Source of the DNA: Phycisphaerae bacterium | GTDB taxonomy: Bacteria > Planctomycetota > Phycisphaerae > UBA1845 > PWPN01 | Direction: 5' to 3' | DNA: 6,657 bases | Assembly (NCBI GenBank): GCA_003557125.1 | Contig: PWPN01000106.1 | Coordinates: 1 to 6,657 of the forward strand | Shown: positions 6,594 to 6,657 of the stretch, one piece after another | How the letters are laid out: every line of letters starts with the position of its first letter | Position numbering within the stretch: position 1 is the first letter of the stretch | Notes under the pieces: model-generated | The model's database searches: none | Told to the model about the DNA's origin: nothing | What the model saw: the letters and a program-made list of their open reading frames with translations, nothing else | Position numbers and translations under genes: made by a program

Positions 6594-6657
6594 CTTCCAC
6601 CCCCACCGCCGGGACCACCCCCGCCGCCAGCGCCACCCCCACCGCCCGGACCACGCC
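6590..6657 (-). CDS. C-terminal end of an upstream gene, glycine-rich tail; possibly the MacA-like adaptor
   Basis: The frame that ends in the TGA at 6592-6590 is open to the right edge. It encodes a tail of almost only Gly with a few Pro, Ala and Arg: blocks RGPGGGGGAG and GGGGPGGGGG, then a final R. The stop overlaps the GTG of the ATPase gene by three bases (GTGA), so it is the preceding operon gene. In exporters of this kind the preceding gene is usually a HlyD/MacA-type periplasmic adaptor, and such adaptors in some lineages end in Gly-rich tails. The identity is inferred from position only, because no adaptor domain is in view. Confidence 0.6.
   Translation of the reverse strand, partial: RGPGGGGGAGGGGGPGGGGGR
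6597..6654 (-). repeat. Two 22-base direct repeats encoding GPGGGGG, period 36
   Basis: Positions 6597-6618 and 6633-6654 match at 21 of 22 bases. They lie in the glycine-rich tail of the truncated upstream gene. The period of 36 bases (12 codons) keeps the frame, so copy-number change would alter tail length without a frameshift. Confidence 0.65.

Noticed and set aside
1..6657. CRISPR array, transposon ends, tRNA or rRNA genes, phage genes
   Set aside because: I looked for spaced repeats, terminal inverted repeats, transposase motifs and RNA gene signatures on both strands and found none. The space is almost fully used by the seven recognised genes.

Overview
The window is about 60% GC. Every convincing gene lies on the minus strand, so the genes are described here from high to low coordinates. 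Three GTG starts or stop/start overlaps, a secreted BNR_4-type beta-propeller protein and a split MacB-type exporter with a glycine-rich partner would fit a Gram-negative environmental bacterium. Planctomycetota (Phycisphaerae-like) or another PVC lineage is my best guess. That guess is inferred from gene style only; no marker gene is present.

Right block (6657 to 3179): the glycine-rich C-terminus of a gene that continues outside the window overlaps, by a GTGA junction, an ABC ATPase. The ATPase in turn overlaps by one base a MacB/FtsX-type permease. This is the usual layout of a MacA-like adaptor, ATPase and permease, a tripartite or YknXYZ-like exporter. After 47 bases comes a 454-residue exported BNR_4-family propeller protein with its own strong Shine-Dalgarno site. 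It may share the transcript.

Middle (3178 to 3045): a 134-base intergenic region holds two GC-rich stem-loops. These are followed by a clear sigma70-like promoter (TTGCCG, 17 bases, TATACT). A long interrupted palindrome overlaps its -10 box and predicted start point and is the likely ArsR operator.

Left block (3044 to 167): a compact arsenic resistance operon, arsR, arsC, acr3, arsM. ArsR senses As(III) and controls the operon. ArsC (thioredoxin-coupled, low-molecular-weight phosphatase fold) reduces arsenate to arsenite. Acr3 exports arsenite, and ArsM methylates As(III) with SAM. All key catalytic or metal-binding residues I looked for in ArsC, Acr3 and ArsM are present. ArsR lacks the third cysteine of the classic E. 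coli site but has two C-terminal cysteines.

The left edge (1 to 166) has no gene I can firmly support, only a possible 20-residue tail of a convergent plus-strand gene. I see no CRISPR array, insertion sequence, tRNA or rRNA, and no clearly new system. The most interesting points are the operator/promoter architecture and the BNR_4 protein, a possible polysaccharide-active enzyme, placed between an exporter and an arsenic operon.
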